DNA of 17,925 nucleotides, taken from NCBI GenBank assembly GCA_015499985.1, contig JAAAUF010000855.1:1-17925 (forward strand), given 5' to 3'. The notes below the pieces were generated by a model. It searched no databases and was not told the origin of the DNA. It saw only the letters and a list, made by a program, of their open reading frames with translations. The stretch is from Haplosporangium gracile (lineage: Eukaryota > Mortierellomycota > Mortierellomycetes > Mortierellales > Mortierellaceae). Shown here piece after piece: positions 17,903 to 17,925 of this stretch; the stretch's first letter is position 1; every line of letters starts with the position of its first letter. A program made the position numbers and the translations under genes.

Positions 17903-17925
17903 TCGAATTATTCAACAACCCCTGT

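Noticed and set aside
1..17925. CRISPR arrays, rRNA genes, prokaryotic operons, IS elements, and transposons with terminal repeats.
   Set aside because: No regularly spaced repeats, no rRNA or tRNA cores, no transposase motifs, and no long terminal direct or inverted repeats were found by reading both strands.

Overview
The window looks like nuclear DNA of a eukaryote. It has no open frame above about 190 codons, many A/T homopolymers, numerous microsatellites, long blocks that are purine-rich or pyrimidine-rich on one strand, and pyrimidine-tract/AG motifs typical of splice acceptors. I see nothing bacterial: no operons, no Shine-Dalgarno-led genes, no IS elements and no CRISPR array. Base composition is intermediate (not counted). 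The style would suit an early-diverging (Mucoromycota-type) fungus or a protist, but this is a weak inference and no gene here fixes the taxon.

Layout. Bases 1-1870 are a purine- and GT-rich stretch without a gene. Bases about 1950-2640 are a pyrimidine-rich block with CT microsatellites. Bases 2640-14900 are mostly gene-free, low-complexity sequence carrying microsatellites ((CAT)9, (GA)11, (TTTG)4, (GCT)5, (TGTGAA)6), a perfect G-quadruplex motif on the minus strand (6113-6136), a perfect 10-bp hairpin (3926-3954) and two adjacent hairpins (14276-14311). A few high-complexity ORFs of 60-130 codons occur there, but none can be named.

The strongest coding signal is on the minus strand from about 17024 down to 14921. 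All three frames there carry successive stretches of convincing protein-like sequence, separated by in-frame stops and by frame changes that often fall on homopolymers. It ends in an acidic C-terminus whose stop codon overlaps an AATAAA poly(A) signal. I read this as one decayed gene (or one damaged by homopolymer errors in the assembly) of roughly 600-700 codons and unknown family. The last 600 bases hold a possible small spliced ORF on the plus strand, two overlapping ORFs and a 14-bp palindrome. No cooperating gene system can be supported from this window.
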